A stretch of DNA of 64,000 bases from Magnetococcales bacterium WMHbinv6 (GCA_002753135.1 PDZV01000012.1:31423-95422); one strand, 5' to 3'. Shown: positions 1 to 11,300, counted from the stretch's first letter. Notes: generated from the letters alone by a model not told the origin. Program-made: numbers and translations.

Positions 1-2663
1 AGCAAAACCGGTTTGAACAAACCGTTGACCAGGCCACCGACAAAAAGACGGAAGGGTGACTCCTGCAGCGCTTCCACCACCGGTTGCAGACCCTCTCCCT
101 CTGTGTCGCTGCTCTTACTGCGCTGGCGGCTGGTGGTGGTATGAATGGCCAGCACCCTTTCGCCGGGAATCAGGCGCAACAAACCAATGGCCACCCCGGT
201 TTTGGCGGTGGGGCGATAGAGTTCCTTGGGGCTGCCCTCCGGGGGACGATGCACGATGAAGGTGACCCCGTTCTGCGGATCAAACAGTGGCAGTGTCCGG
301 CGCACCTCCTCCATGACCGGATTGCGCCTCTCCTCCCCCTGCACCGGGGTCCAGCGATACATATTCTCTTGCAGAATCATGGCATAAAGCGCCTGCACCA
401 ACAGGGCACGGCTGGAGTTGCCTGCCTGCAGAATGCGGATCTCTTTGGGCAGAGGACCACGGCGGGCAAAAGCCTGCTGCATGGCAATAAAAAACTGGTA
501 AATACCCCTGCCAACCCGTTTGACCAAAAACTGATTGATGGCATTGCGGTCTACCAGCAGCTTCAGAGGCACCTTTTCCCGTTTGCGATTCAACAGATCG
601 ATCGTTATGCTCAGGTGATTCTCCTCCTCACTGAAACAGGGAATCGCCGGATCAAGATTGAAATCGGTATCGAGAATGGCGCGGTGCAAAATATCGCTGA
701 TGGCGTCAGAACGGCGGCGACTGGCCCCGCCTTGTCCCACCCGTCCCTCGCCTTCGGCGGTCGGCCACTGAAAATTTTCCCAGAGAGGACGCACTTTGGC
801 AATCAGCAACGCCATATTGGTCTGGGCGGTCTGCGAACCGTCCACACAGAGTTCATGACCGGGAAACAGTTCCGCTTCTGGCGGCATGGTAAAGGAGATC
901 TGCGCGGTACGACACACATCCAGATTTTGCACAAAGGTGAGAAAAGCGATGTGGTGAACCAGATTTTCGCCCCCAAGATACATATCGCCGCTGGCACCAA
1001 AATGTTCGATCACCTGTTCATAGCCCTGTTCCGCCTCTCTGGCACGGGCCTGGCGATAGATGCCGAAATCAAAATCGGTGGTACCCCCACCAAAATCAAA
1101 AACGGCAAAGGCGGTCCCCTCTTCGCTGGCCGGAATCTGCAACTCTGCCAAAGCGCAGGCGGCATAGGCAGTCGGTTCGGAAGCCTCTTCGCGCACGGAA
1201 AATTGTTGCAGCTGGGGTGAATCCAACAGCGAAGGGGGCAGACTGCGCATCAAACCACGGGCAAAAGAGGAGAGAATCCGTTTTTTGACTTTGCGCGGGT
1301 AAGTGACCGGAAAGGTCATATAATATTCCAAAAACAGGCCGTTGGTGCGGCTGTTGATGAACAGACCCAGGTAATAGGCATACAGTTCAATCGGATCGAG
1401 AGGATCGCTGCTCGAGACGGAAATACGCTGACCGTGAGCCGGCATCTGTGCGGTCGAGACACAAATTTCCCGTTCGCTGCCGGTGGCCTGATCCAGAACG
1501 CGCAAGGGACCCTGCTGTTTTTTTTCCAACAGCGGCAATTGTTTGATGTTGGTCAAAATACTGCCGACAATGCGTTGATCGCCCTCATTTTGCCGATAAC
1601 TGGCCAATGCGGTATGGGAAAAATGAAAATCATCCCAACGCACCATGGGGCGATAGGCTTCGGTATTCCAGGCGGCCATCAGATTGGGTAGATGGATCCA
1701 TTCGATCACCGTAGGATTTTGATAATCCTCGGCGGTTGGTTTGCGAAAAAAATCGGTGATGCCGACCCGCAACAGACTGGTTTTGCCCTGTTCCCGACAG
1801 GCCACCACTGTCGAACTGGTGCCGAAGTCGATGGCCACCACCCCTTTGCGCAGGTCACGCTCTGGATTTCTTGCCTCCCACGGTTCCGGCAGCACCATTT
1901 CCAACCAATCTTTACCCAGAGGCGGCTTGGTCTGATACAACTCCCACAGCCCCTTTTTCGGATCCTGCAAATAGCCCTCTTCCAGAATTGGCAGACGCGC
2001 GCGCAAATAGTCTCCTTCCAATAAATACTGTTGCAAGTCGGCAATGGAAGGGGGTTGCGGTTCCTGCTGTGGGGTGTGCAGTTGCATTGTCAACTGATAC
2101 AAGGTGCTTAATTTTTCCTGCAAACCCGGCACCCCGGTCATGAACAGCGAAGAGGAGACGATAAACGAAAAAATGCCTCGCTGTGATACCCGATGAATGG
2201 GAATCAACAAACCACCGCCCGCCGCTGCCCCCTCCTCCCCGGCAACTGCTCCACCCAGCATCCCCACCTGGGTATCCAGGGGATCATGACCGGCATTGGC
2301 CACATAGACAGGTTTGTTGCTTAAGCGCGGATGTTTGCTGATCAACGGCTCCCGCAACAAGGAACGGGCCTCTTCAATGCTGGGCAACTCCCAATTGTGG
2401 AAGGCATCCACCTTCAGGCCCGCCAACTGGTTGTAGATCTCGTTGACGGCCACCTGCGGTCCTTGCAACCACCACAAACAGTTCAACAGGTTGTCAAAGA
2501 TCAATACCGGATATTTCAGGAAGGAGACAAAACGACCCCGCAACAATAATCCGGCAATCTCCTGGCGCAAACTCCGTTGCTTTTGTATCAGCTCCTCTTC
2601 GTCCCGATTCGGCATCGTGTTGGTCAGGTGGGCGTGACGTACCCAAACGGATTGCACTTTCAT
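1..2663 (-). CDS. Hsp70/actin-fold ATPase-like protein, C-terminus beyond the window
   Basis: The frame stays open for 887 codons from an ATG at 2663 and runs off the window edge, so the protein is incomplete. Residues 1 to about 250 match no family I recognise. An actin/Hsp70-type nucleotide-binding core follows: a phosphate-1 loop reading VVAIDFGTSSTVVA, and a phosphate-2 loop reading FAVFDFGGGTTDFDFG. A GGENLVHHI segment resembles the GG-D/E-L element after phosphate 2 in Hsp70s. No DnaK-type substrate-binding domain is visible. The gene diverges from the CheZ-like gene across about 250 bp. Large Hsp70-like proteins of this kind are often annotated as Hsp70 family, SrfB-like or hypothetical; I cannot give a specific function. 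A 378-codon open frame on the opposite strand is a shadow of this gene. Confidence 0.85.
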   Translation of the reverse strand, partial: MKVQSVWVRHAHLTNTMPNRDEEELIQKQRSLRQEIAGLLLRGRFVSFLKYPVLIFDNLLNCLWWLQGPQVAVNEIYNQLAGLKVDAFHNWELPSIEEARSLLREPLISKHPRLSNKPVYVANAGHDPLDTQVGMLGGAVAGEEGAAAGGGLLIPIHRVSQRGIFSFIVSSSLFMTGVPGLQEKLSTLYQLTMQLHTPQQEPQPPSIADLQQYLLEGDYLRARLPILEEGYLQDPKKGLWELYQTKPPLGKDWLEMVLPEPWEARNPERDLRKGVVAIDFGTSSTVVACREQGKTSLLRVGITDFFRKPTAEDYQNPTVIEWIHLPNLMAAWNTEAYRPMVRWDDFHFSHTALASYRQNEGDQRIVGSILTNIKQLPLLEKKQQGPLRVLDQATGSEREICVSTAQMPAHGQRISVSSSDPLDPIELYAYYLGLFINSRTNGLFLEYYMTFPVTYPRKVKKRILSSFARGLMRSLPPSLLDSPQLQQFSVREEASEPTAYAACALAELQIPASEEGTAFAVFDFGGGTTDFDFGIYRQARAREAEQGYEQVIEHFGASGDMYLGGENLVHHIAFLTFVQNLDVCRTAQISFTMPPEAELFPGHELCVDGSQTAQTNMALLIAKVRPLWENFQWPTAEGEGRVGQGGASRRRSDAISDILHRAILDTDFNLDPAIPCFSEEENHLSITIDLLNRKREKVPLKLLVDRNAINQFLVKRVGRGIYQFFIAMQQAFARRGPLPKEIRILQAGNSSRALLVQALYAMILQENMYRWTPVQGEERRNPVMEEVRRTLPLFDPQNGVTFIVHRPPEGSPKELYRPTAKTGVAIGLLRLIPGERVLAIHTTTSRQRSKSSDTEGEGLQPVVEALQESPFRLFVGGLVNGLFKPVL

Positions 2664-2911
2664 GGTCTTCTTTCCCCGTCCTGTTAACGGTCATTAGCAT
2701 AACTTCTGGCGCAGTGTACACCATCATCCCTTTGGATTGAAGAGTAAACCAACCACACCAGCGTGGCCATAAATGAGATTTTTCCCATTTCGGTACCCTG
2801 TTGCACAGAATGCAGCTTTACTCACGACAATGAACACGTTAGAGTTTCCTGTTCAGGTCCAATACAAAAAAACCAGATTGTCATCCTTTGCTGCGCACAA
2901 GGAGATTGCTC

Positions 2912-4624
2912 ATGACGACCCAGGAAGCCACACCAAGTCCCTTAGCCCGTTTTCGCAAACAAAAACATTTGCTGGAAAAAGTCCAGGGAATCAGTAAGGC
3001 CGGTTTTTCCCAGATTACCGAACAGATGGGCCATCTTTCCGTCGGTTTCGCTTCGGCAACCAACCGAGCTTTTTCGGTGCAGGAGCGACTTTCTCCCAAT
3101 GACAACATTCTGGGCATCCGCCAACTGCAGGATGATTATCGCCGTATCGACCTGGAAACAAAAAATATGCTGCAAGGAATCACCAGCCTGGTCGATCAAC
3201 AAAGCTCGATTCTGGAGCGGTTGCGCACCGTCACTGCCTGGGCACTGGATATTGAACAGGAATCCATGCTCCCCTCCATGTCCGAACAGGTCAAAATGCA
3301 GAGTGGCTGCGAACTGGAACGGCAAACGCTGGGCACCATTGTCGACAGTTTGATGGCGCAAATGCGCACCTTGATCCGGGAAGTGGTCCTCTCCAGCCAG
3401 GAATCGGCTGCGCTGCTGCGCAATATCACCCGTCGCCTTACCTCCGACCTGGGCAACTCGGAACACGATTTTCTGACTCTGAAAGCCCGCTCTACCACCT
3501 TGATGCAGCAGATGACCGACCGGGTCCGCGCCATGAGCAACAGCTGCAACGCACTGGAAACACAAACCAATCAGGCAAACCGCATCATGTTTGAGATGAT
3601 GCAGAACATTCAGTTCGATGACATTACCAGCCAGCGTATGGAACATGTAATCACTACCATGGAGCGCATCGAACAGCGGATCTCCGTTGTCAAGCTCAAA
3701 AGCATCGATAAACGCTGGTCAGCCATCGCCGCACGCATCTGCAGTGAGCAACTGACTGATCTCTCGGCGGAATTGCTCAACGCCGTGCAGGCGTTGCAGC
3801 TCAATCTGGATCATATCAAAGCGGTGGCCCTGGAGCGCAAAAACAGCATCATTGCCGCCCATGACAACGCGATGACCTTTCAGGATGAAATTGCTGACCT
3901 CTCCTACCAATTGAGTTCCCTGTTGCGTCTCGGCGTTTTTGACGACAATTTTTCCACCGATCTGCTGCGCAATTTTTCCAAAACGGAAAATGCCCTCTTT
4001 CAAGCCAAACGGGCCTTGGAAATGTTGGTACTGACTGCGGCCAGACTGGAAAATCTGCTCTCTTCCATGGAGTGCAAAAACAGCCCCCGTGTTGCTGCCC
4101 TGGTCACGATCATGGGTCAATTGAGCAAACGTATCCAGGCAGACGGGGTAATCCAAACCCGACAACTGCTGGACGCCACCAATCAACTGCAGGAGGTGGG
4201 ACTCGACTACTCGGAACACTCCACACCCAGAATCATGCGGGTGATCACCCTGCTGCGCCGCGTCCCGCTGCGGGCGCAACAGATGGATGCCGATCATGGC
4301 GATGTGTTGACCACCTTCAACGATATTATCAGCGAAACCCAATCCATCATTGTGCAAATCGAACTGCTGCTGGCCGGCATGGACTTTCAGGATCCCTTCA
4401 AGAAGGGTATCGATCATGTCTTGAGCCGCATTGATTTGTTGCTGCCGGAGATCATTCAAATCGATCCGGCAAGCGTTGTCACTGGCGATCTGATCACCAT
4501 GGCCAATGAATTTGATGACTTGGCCAGCCTCTATACCATGGCACGCGAACGGAAAATGCACAGCAATGTCCTGGGCGGGGAGAACGCCGAAGAGGGCGAC
4601 GGTGACAACTTTGAACTCTTTTAA
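2912..4624 (+). CDS. Long helical protein with a CheZ-like phosphatase motif
   Basis: A 570-residue protein without membrane segments, predicted almost wholly helical. The ATG at 2912 is chosen because AAGGAG ends seven bases before it; an in-frame start at 2888 lacks this. Residues 236-246 read DDITSQRMEHV. The D237-x3-Q241 pair matches the CheZ active-site pattern D-L-T-G-Q, in which the Gln orients water to attack phospho-CheY. A second copy at 493-503 (QDPFKKGIDHV) keeps the D and the H but lacks the Gln. The C-terminus is an acidic linker ending in NFELF, reminiscent of the short acidic/hydrophobic CheY-binding tail of CheZ. A CheY-like gene follows after 218 bp. It may therefore be a remote CheZ-like phosphatase or scaffold for that regulator; this is inference, and a generic coiled-coil signalling protein is the alternative. 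Confidence 0.75.
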   Translation: MTTQEATPSPLARFRKQKHLLEKVQGISKAGFSQITEQMGHLSVGFASATNRAFSVQERLSPNDNILGIRQLQDDYRRIDLETKNMLQGITSLVDQQSSILERLRTVTAWALDIEQESMLPSMSEQVKMQSGCELERQTLGTIVDSLMAQMRTLIREVVLSSQESAALLRNITRRLTSDLGNSEHDFLTLKARSTTLMQQMTDRVRAMSNSCNALETQTNQANRIMFEMMQNIQFDDITSQRMEHVITTMERIEQRISVVKLKSIDKRWSAIAARICSEQLTDLSAELLNAVQALQLNLDHIKAVALERKNSIIAAHDNAMTFQDEIADLSYQLSSLLRLGVFDDNFSTDLLRNFSKTENALFQAKRALEMLVLTAARLENLLSSMECKNSPRVAALVTIMGQLSKRIQADGVIQTRQLLDATNQLQEVGLDYSEHSTPRIMRVITLLRRVPLRAQQMDADHGDVLTTFNDIISETQSIIVQIELLLAGMDFQDPFKKGIDHVLSRIDLLLPEIIQIDPASVVTGDLITMANEFDDLASLYTMARERKMHSNVLGGENAEEGDGDNFELF

Positions 4625-4842
4625 TATTGAGGACACCCTGCTCTTTTTTCCGGCAGACACAATGATTCTGGCCGGGGCCAGTTTTCGTTCGCGGCCAAAG
4701 GCCCTACAGTCAAGGCGCTGGGTCGAGCGGCGCAGCGCGACGGTATATGAGCAGCGGAGAGACCCAGCAACGCCGTATCAAGGGGGTTTGGGCCGAGCAA
4801 GAACAGCCCTGGCGAACATGACTCAGAAAAAGGGAAATCGCA

Positions 4843-5265
4843 ATGCGTATCTTGATCGTGGATGATGAACCGCACAATCGGACTCTGTTGCAACATATGC
4901 TCAAAGCACTCGGTGAATGCGATCTGGCCGTAGATGGCCGGGAGGCGGTGGAAGCCTTTGCCATGGCCTTTGAAGATCAACGCCCCTATGATCTGGTACT
5001 TCTGGATATCATGATGCCAGAGATGAACGGCCAGGATGCCCTGAAAAGCATCCGCGCCTTCGAACAGGAAAAAGGGTTGTCGGGCAATCAGGAGGCGGTG
5101 GTCTTTATGGTCTCTGCCCTCGACACCGAAACCCAGGTGGTTGAGGCCTTCTTCAAAGGCCACTGTACCGATTATGTCACCAAACCCATCAATCGGGACG
5201 GGCTGTTTGCCAAACTGCAGGAGTATGGCACTCGCCTTGGTCTGGACCAGAACCCTCTGGCCTAA
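4843..5265 (+). CDS. Single-domain CheY-like response regulator
   Basis: A 140-residue stand-alone receiver domain. The acidic pair is D7-D8, the phospho-acceptor is D55 in LVLLDIMMPEMNG, the conserved Ser/Thr position is S91 and the conserved Lys is K114 in YVTKP. There is no output domain, so it should signal through protein contacts, as CheY does. It sits between the helical CheZ-like protein and a PilZ protein on the same strand, a natural phosphatase/regulator/c-di-GMP grouping. The 218 bp before it contain no convincing gene. Target (flagellar motor, kinase or other) cannot be told from the sequence. Confidence 0.9.
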   Translation: MRILIVDDEPHNRTLLQHMLKALGECDLAVDGREAVEAFAMAFEDQRPYDLVLLDIMMPEMNGQDALKSIRAFEQEKGLSGNQEAVVFMVSALDTETQVVEAFFKGHCTDYVTKPINRDGLFAKLQEYGTRLGLDQNPLA

Positions 5266-5327
5266 CTTTTTATTTTTGTAGCGCAGGGCAATCAGCAATG
5301 AAGCAACAAAATTCCGAGGGATACCCC

Positions 5328-5669
5328 ATGAGCGACTATCGAGAGAAGGAACGCTACACCCATAACAAGAATCTACGGCTGCAACTTTCCGATGATCGAA
5401 CCTACTATGGCTCGTCAAAGGATGTCTCGTTGACCGGCCTCTTTTTTGTGCCAGAACGGCATGATGTGGAGGCGATGATCGGTGAGCGGGGAACGCTCTA
5501 TCTGCGTTCCGGTGAAGAAACCCACTCCTTCGCCTGTCAGATCGTGCGCAAAACGCTGGATGGATTGGCCATTCAAATCACCGACAACCCGGCAAAATTT
5601 GGCATGGCCATCTCCCATGATGTCTTTCACTCGATGCTGAACCGGATGCGGGATAAAGAAAAAGAATAA
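5328..5669 (+). CDS. PilZ-domain (c-di-GMP-binding) protein
   Basis: A 113-residue protein with the two PilZ signatures: an N-terminal R5-x3-R9 (REKER) and D32-x-S-x-x-G37 (DVSLTG), which in known PilZ domains clamp c-di-GMP. The rest fits one small beta-barrel with a short helical tail. The start at 5328 has GAGGG seven bases upstream; an in-frame ATG at 5298 would add ten residues with a weaker site. It lies 62 bp after the CheY-like gene on the same strand, so co-transcription is plausible. It probably couples c-di-GMP to motility or surface behaviour; its partner is not identifiable. Confidence 0.82.
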   Translation: MSDYREKERYTHNKNLRLQLSDDRTYYGSSKDVSLTGLFFVPERHDVEAMIGERGTLYLRSGEETHSFACQIVRKTLDGLAIQITDNPAKFGMAISHDVFHSMLNRMRDKEKE

Positions 5670-5681
5670 CTGCCAGGAAAA

Positions 5682-5725
5682 ATCGGAGTGGCCTGGGATG
5701 CGGGGCTACCCCAGACCAATCCGAT
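5682..5725. terminator. Long hairpin between convergent genes
   Basis: Arms 5682-5697 and 5710-5725 are 16 bases each, with two mismatches, around a 12-base loop. They lie between the stop of the PilZ gene and the stop of the opposing receptor gene, so a shared terminator is likely. There is no clear T-run. Confidence 0.5.
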
Positions 5726-5765
5726 GCAAGGCAAGAGAAAAGGAGAGCCCTTTCCGGCTCAAGGC

Positions 5766-8120
5766 TCAGCGAATGCCCTTTTCCTTTAAATAGGGGGTAT
5801 AGGCCATATCCGAGTGCATGATGTGGCTGACCAACCAGGATTTCAACGCTGCCATCAAGTCGATGACGATGGCAAAGTCCCCTTCGTCGTAGCGTTTGAT
5901 AAAATCGACAGCCAAATCGACCAGCTTTTTGTGTTCCGCCCTGTGCGGCGTCCGTTCCGGGTAAGAGGTACGTTCAAAATAGTCCTCCTCCCGTTTGAAG
6001 TGAAAGACCGTGTAGTCGGCCAGTTTTTTCAGAATCTCCAGCACACTCTCTTTGCTGGCCCCCTTCTTCATCGCCAGGTGCAGTTGATTGATCATATCCA
6101 TCAACTTGCGGTGATCGCTGTCAATATCCCGCAGACCGGTGTTCAGTTGTTCGCTCCATACCATAAACGGTTTCGGCTTGGCATTGGGTTCAGTCACTCC
6201 TTCATAGGCCAACTCAAGCAGGATGAACAAGCGCTGCCGCGCCTCAATATATTCCATGAGTTGTGCTTCCAACTGCTCTGCACTGGCCCCTTTTTTCTCC
6301 TGCAGGGTGTTGACCAACTGGCGAATCAGGCCATGCACGACATCCCGCTCTTTCATCACTGCCTGACACACTGCCGACCCTGAACAGGATTTTCGACTGT
6401 TGTTCAGTAACCATTGGCTGAATTCGGAACGGTCAATCTGCTCCACATCGCTCTGACTCAATTGCAACCGCCCGGCAACCGCCTGTTCCAACCTGCTCTG
6501 CCAATCCAGATACAACCCCTTGGCGGCACGCACATTGAATACCGGTGCGCCAATATCCACCTCCATCTGCGTGGCATACAAAGCCCCACTCATGCTCTGC
6601 AGCACCATCCCCATGCGATCAAATTGCCGTGCCGAAGCCCGCATGGCCCGGGCCGTATATTCGGCCTCCCCCATCTGCTTTTCCACCGCGCGGGAAACTT
6701 CAAAGGTTTTTTCTGCCGACTGGGCCACGCTTCCGGCTTGGGCCAAGGCCCGTTTGCTGTCATCCGCCACCGATGAAGCGGCAACGGCAACCGAGGAGGC
6801 GGCACGGGCCACCTCTGCCGTACCAATCGCCGCCTCTGCCGCCGACCGGGAGACATTCTGTGCCGCCTCACCCAACTCATGGGCATTGCGGGTCACCTGT
6901 TCGGCACCATCGGCCACCTTGTTCATCGATTCGGCAATGCCGTTGATCGCCGAGGTCTGTTCGTCCACCGCATAGGCAATGATCTGATTGGCCTGGTTGA
7001 TGCTGTTGACGCTGGCAATAATCTCTTTGTTGGCCATCGCCACAGAGGCGGCAATCGTGGTGATATCTTCGGTCTTTTCCCGAATCATCCAGGTTGCCTT
7101 TTCGGTCTGGCGCGAGAGTTCTTTCACTTCATTGGCGACGACGGCAAAACTTTTGCCTGCTTCCCCGGCACCAGCCGCTTCGATGGATGCGTTGAGTGCC
7201 AACAGGCTGGTTTGATCGGCAATATTTTTGATAATTTTAACAAATTTACCAATTTCATTGGCCGCCGTAGACAATTTTTCCATGGTCGCCTGGGTATCAC
7301 GCACCCGTTTATCGGTTTGTGCCGAGGCTTCGCTGGCTGCCTGGCAGCGCTCACGCACTTCACCAAGTGCCGAGGTCATATCACGAACTGCCACCGCCAC
7401 ATGCCTGACCGCAGTGTCAACCCCGCCCAAATTGCGATTAACATCGGTAATATTGGTATTGATCTGCTCGGCAGCAGCAGCCATTGCCCCAATATTGATG
7501 CTGGCCTCTTCCGTTCCCGAAGCGATATGGGAAATATTGTCGGCAACCTCCATGGAGGCGTGCGAGATACTTTCAATATTGCGTGAGGCCATGGCAATGG
7601 CCCCCTTGACCCCTTCAATCTCTTTGGCCAAGACCCGATTCTGACCGGTGACCTCCTCCACCACATGCAACGAATTGCGCGCATCATCCCGGACCAGATC
7701 GCGAATTTTCATAATCTCCCCGGCACAGGCCACCACACCGCCAGAGTGGAGCGTGACCACATTCATCACCCCGGAGACCTTGCTGGCCATGATGTTCAAC
7801 TGTACCCCCAACTGCACAATTTCATCGCGGGTCTGTTCATCATGCCCAAACGGTATCGCCACCCGTCCGGTAAAATCGCCACCGGCCATCCGCTGCACAA
7901 CTTTTTGAATTTGCAACAGAGAGCCCAAGGCAAAGCGAATGAATAACACGGCCATCGCCAGCATCCAGAGACCGATACCGAACTGCAACCACAGAAAAAT
8001 TATCTCCATGGCACGATCCTGCACCGTCATGGCAAGCGCGGACATACACAACAAAAGAACGCCGGGCAATAACATTGCCAACATCATCTTTGTGCGAATA
8101 CCCATCATTAAAATACGCAT
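5766..8120 (-). CDS. Methyl-accepting chemotaxis protein with CZB-like and C-terminal hemerythrin domains
   Basis: A 784-residue receptor. Two membrane segments (about 12-31 and 40-63) are joined by a very short loop, so there is no periplasmic sensor. A HAMP segment, a long helical stretch and the conserved signalling hairpin tip ([16 protein letters not shown]) follow. A CZB-like four-helix region comes next, but most of the usual zinc His/Cys ligands are missing. The last ~130 residues are a hemerythrin with all di-iron ligand motifs: IDSDH, HFKREE, HRAEH and HIMHSD. Sensing is therefore probably cytoplasmic, with O2 (or another ligand) bound at the di-iron site altering CheA signalling. 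AAGGA precedes the ATG at 8120. It is convergent with the PilZ gene and divergent from the large hybrid kinase. Confidence 0.93.
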   Translation of the reverse strand: MRILMMGIRTKMMLAMLLPGVLLLCMSALAMTVQDRAMEIIFLWLQFGIGLWMLAMAVLFIRFALGSLLQIQKVVQRMAGGDFTGRVAIPFGHDEQTRDEIVQLGVQLNIMASKVSGVMNVVTLHSGGVVACAGEIMKIRDLVRDDARNSLHVVEEVTGQNRVLAKEIEGVKGAIAMASRNIESISHASMEVADNISHIASGTEEASINIGAMAAAAEQINTNITDVNRNLGGVDTAVRHVAVAVRDMTSALGEVRERCQAASEASAQTDKRVRDTQATMEKLSTAANEIGKFVKIIKNIADQTSLLALNASIEAAGAGEAGKSFAVVANEVKELSRQTEKATWMIREKTEDITTIAASVAMANKEIIASVNSINQANQIIAYAVDEQTSAINGIAESMNKVADGAEQVTRNAHELGEAAQNVSRSAAEAAIGTAEVARAASSVAVAASSVADDSKRALAQAGSVAQSAEKTFEVSRAVEKQMGEAEYTARAMRASARQFDRMGMVLQSMSGALYATQMEVDIGAPVFNVRAAKGLYLDWQSRLEQAVAGRLQLSQSDVEQIDRSEFSQWLLNNSRKSCSGSAVCQAVMKERDVVHGLIRQLVNTLQEKKGASAEQLEAQLMEYIEARQRLFILLELAYEGVTEPNAKPKPFMVWSEQLNTGLRDIDSDHRKLMDMINQLHLAMKKGASKESVLEILKKLADYTVFHFKREEDYFERTSYPERTPHRAEHKKLVDLAVDFIKRYDEGDFAIVIDLMAALKSWLVSHIMHSDMAYTPYLKEKGIR

Positions 8121-8384
8121 TTTCCTTCTCTTTCACTTTGTTCCGCAGTGATGTATAGCTAAGAATGGCCGAGGCCTACTCACTGGCAAATTCTACATGA
8201 GGAGCATCGAGCAAACCAGAAACAATCTTGCTATAACCCCCATCTCTGGAACAATAAAATGGTGTCTTCCACCGAAAAATGGTTCATCAATAAATTATTC
8301 TTGCAACTCTTGCAACAATATAAAACAATCTACCGGTGAATTCTGGCGATACAGCCGCCTCTGCTGCCATATGAGTCTATCTTG

Positions 8385-11300
8385 ATGAGTCTGCCGATCC
8401 CCCCCCCTGTTGCCCTGTCGCCGGTTGGTCTGCTGGGCGGTCAGATCGATTATGTCTACTTCATTTACGGGTTAAGCTTTCTGGTACTCGGCTCCGTCTG
8501 TCTGCTGATGCCTCGCACGCTGCGGGCACCATTGCGCTGGCAATGGCTGGGCGGCTTTGCCCTGCTGCACGGTATCAGTGAATGGTTGGAATTGATGGAA
8601 ATGGTCACGGGTGATTCGCCACTGTTTCAAAGAACTCGTCTGATTATCCACATTTTCTCTTTTCTGCTGCTGGCCGAATTTGCCTTGCTGGGCTGGGCCG
8701 GCAAACAACAACGCAGCACAATCCCTGGTCTCTCCCTGCTCTGGCTGGTCTCCATCTTGTTGATCAGCGACCTCTTTGGCATGCACACTCTGCCAGCCAT
8801 GGTGCGTTATCTGCTGGCCTTTCCAGCCTGTACACTGAGCGCCTGGCTGCTCTGGCATGAGTCCAGACAAAGCAATCACCAGGCCAAACCGTGGTTGCAA
8901 TTGGGGGCGCTGGCTTTTCTCGGCTACGGTATCGCCAGCGGCGTCTTTGTGCCTGCCGTCGATCTGTTCCCTGCCAACCTCCTCAACAGTGAACTGTTTT
9001 TGCAAGCAACCGGTATACCGATTCAACTGCTGCGCTCGTTGGCGGCCATCCTGTTGTCCATCGCCATTTGGGGAACCAGCTATTACCACTCGGAAAATGT
9101 TTCCAAAGAACAGCAGGATCGCTATTTTTTCTTTTTCTTAACGGGTGTTACCCTCCTGCTTGGCTGCGGCTGGTTTTTGACCGATCAGCTGGGCAAACTC
9201 TATCAAGCGGATCAGGCCAGCGAACTGCAGGTCCATCTGGATGCGGTGGTCAACCGCCTCAATCGGGAAATTTCCGCCGCCGATACCGGCGTTGACGCCT
9301 TGGCTGGTATCAGCCGCAACCTGCTTGAAGAGAATATGTCTGGCAGCCAACGGCTGGATGCCATTCATCTGGTTGTCGATCATCTGGCGGCCAGCGTCGG
9401 CGGTGTTGCCTATCTGCTCGATCAGGAGGGGAACACGTTTGCTGCCTCCAATCGTGCCACCAGCGCCAGTTTTCTGGGCAAAAATTATCGTTTCCGCCCC
9501 TATTTTCAACAGGCAATGATCGGCAAGCACGGCCACTATTTTGCCTACGGTGTCACCACCAACGAACCCGGCTATTATGCCAGCGCCCCCATCTATGGCA
9601 AAGGCGAACAACGACTGCTTGCCGTGGCCGTGATCAAAAAAGTTCTGGTTCCCAGTGAACTTGGCCTGCAACCACTGTCGGAACTCTTTTTGCTCAGTCC
9701 AGATGGCGTAGCCCTGCTCTCCAGCCAGCAGCCTTTTCTGCCCCAACCACTCTGGCCCATCGCGATGGAAAAACGCGAACAACTGGAACAAAGCAAACAG
9801 TTCGGCAGCCTGCCAACTACCGCCACCCGTTTTAACAAACCGCTCAACCATAATGATCGCCTGTTCCGGGGCCATCGACCCTACCTGATCGGCAGAGTCG
9901 ACATTGATCCGGAAGGGTGGTCCATTATGATGCTCAAACAGGAACAAAACAGTCAACTCAGCCGCATGCTCGGCATTGCCATCACCCTGTTGGTCAGTCT
10001 GTTGATGTTGACTTATTACCTGGTGTTGCACCGCGAAACCGCCGTCCTGATCACCGCCCGACAAATGGCGGAAAGCGCCAACCAAACCAAATCCACCTTT
10101 CTGGCCAATATGAGCCATGAAATCCGTACCCCGATGAATGCCATTCTGGGCATGGTCTATCTGGCCAGCCAAACGGAACTCACCTCCGTGCAGCGCCACT
10201 ATCTCTCCCGCATCGAGCAGGCGGGCCGATCTTTGCTGCACATCATCAACGATATTCTCGATTTTTCCAAAATTGAGGCCAACAGACTGGTGATGGAATC
10301 CATCCCCTTTGCCATCGACAAAGTGGCCGATCAGGTGGCTGCCATGGTGGCAACCAAACTGGAACAAAAACCTCTGGAACTGCTCGTCTCCCTCGACCCG
10401 CATATTCCACAGCGGCTGATTGGTGATCCGTTCCGCCTGGGGCAAATTTTGCTGAACCTGGTCAGCAATGCCGTCAAGTTTACCGAAAGGGGGGAAATTC
10501 TCTTTTCCATTCAACTGCTGGATGTCAGCGAGCAGCATGCCACTCTCCTGTTTCAGGTACAAGACACCGGCATCGGCATGAGTGAAGAGCAGATTGACCG
10601 TCTGTTCAATGCCTTCAGCCAGGCAGACGCCTCGACCACCCGTCGTTATGGCGGTACTGGTCTGGGCTTGGCCATCAGCCGCCATCTGGTGGAACGAATG
10701 GGGGGAACGCTGCAATTGGTCAGCGAACCGGGCAAGGGCAGCCGTTTTCATTTTCAACTGAAATTGCCACGGGTCAGCGCCGCAACCCCCCCGGAACCCG
10801 AACAACAACCCCTGCAACTGGTCGGCCTGCACATTCTGATTACCGACGATCATCCACTGGCCCGCCGCATCTGCAGCGAAATATTGGCCCCCTATCAGTG
10901 TCGCGTCGAAGAGGCGACCACCGGCGAACAGGCCCTGACCCGTCTGTTGCAAGCGGTGCAACAACGGGATCCCTTTGACCTGGTGCTGATGGATTGGCGC
11001 ATGCCCGGGATGAACGGTCTGGCCACCATCCACAGCATGCGGCGCGAATTGGGGGATCAGGCACCGGCTGCCATTTTGATCACCGCCTACGGTCGCGATG
11101 AAATTCTCGAACCACATGCCATGCCCGATCCGCCCCATTTTCTGATGAAGCCGGTTACCGCCTCTTCGCTGCTGCAAACCATTGCCCAGGCGTTGGGGGG
11201 AAGCAGTGCGGCGCAACCAGCCAGTACCGCACCGATCATTTCCCTGCAAGGCCGGGTGTTGTTGGTGGAAGATAATGAAATCAATCAAGAGGTTGCCCAA

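Noticed and set aside
84..1220. 378-codon + strand frame
   Set aside because: Lies antisense to the Hsp70-like gene, whose frame shows clear actin-fold motifs; the + product has no motif.
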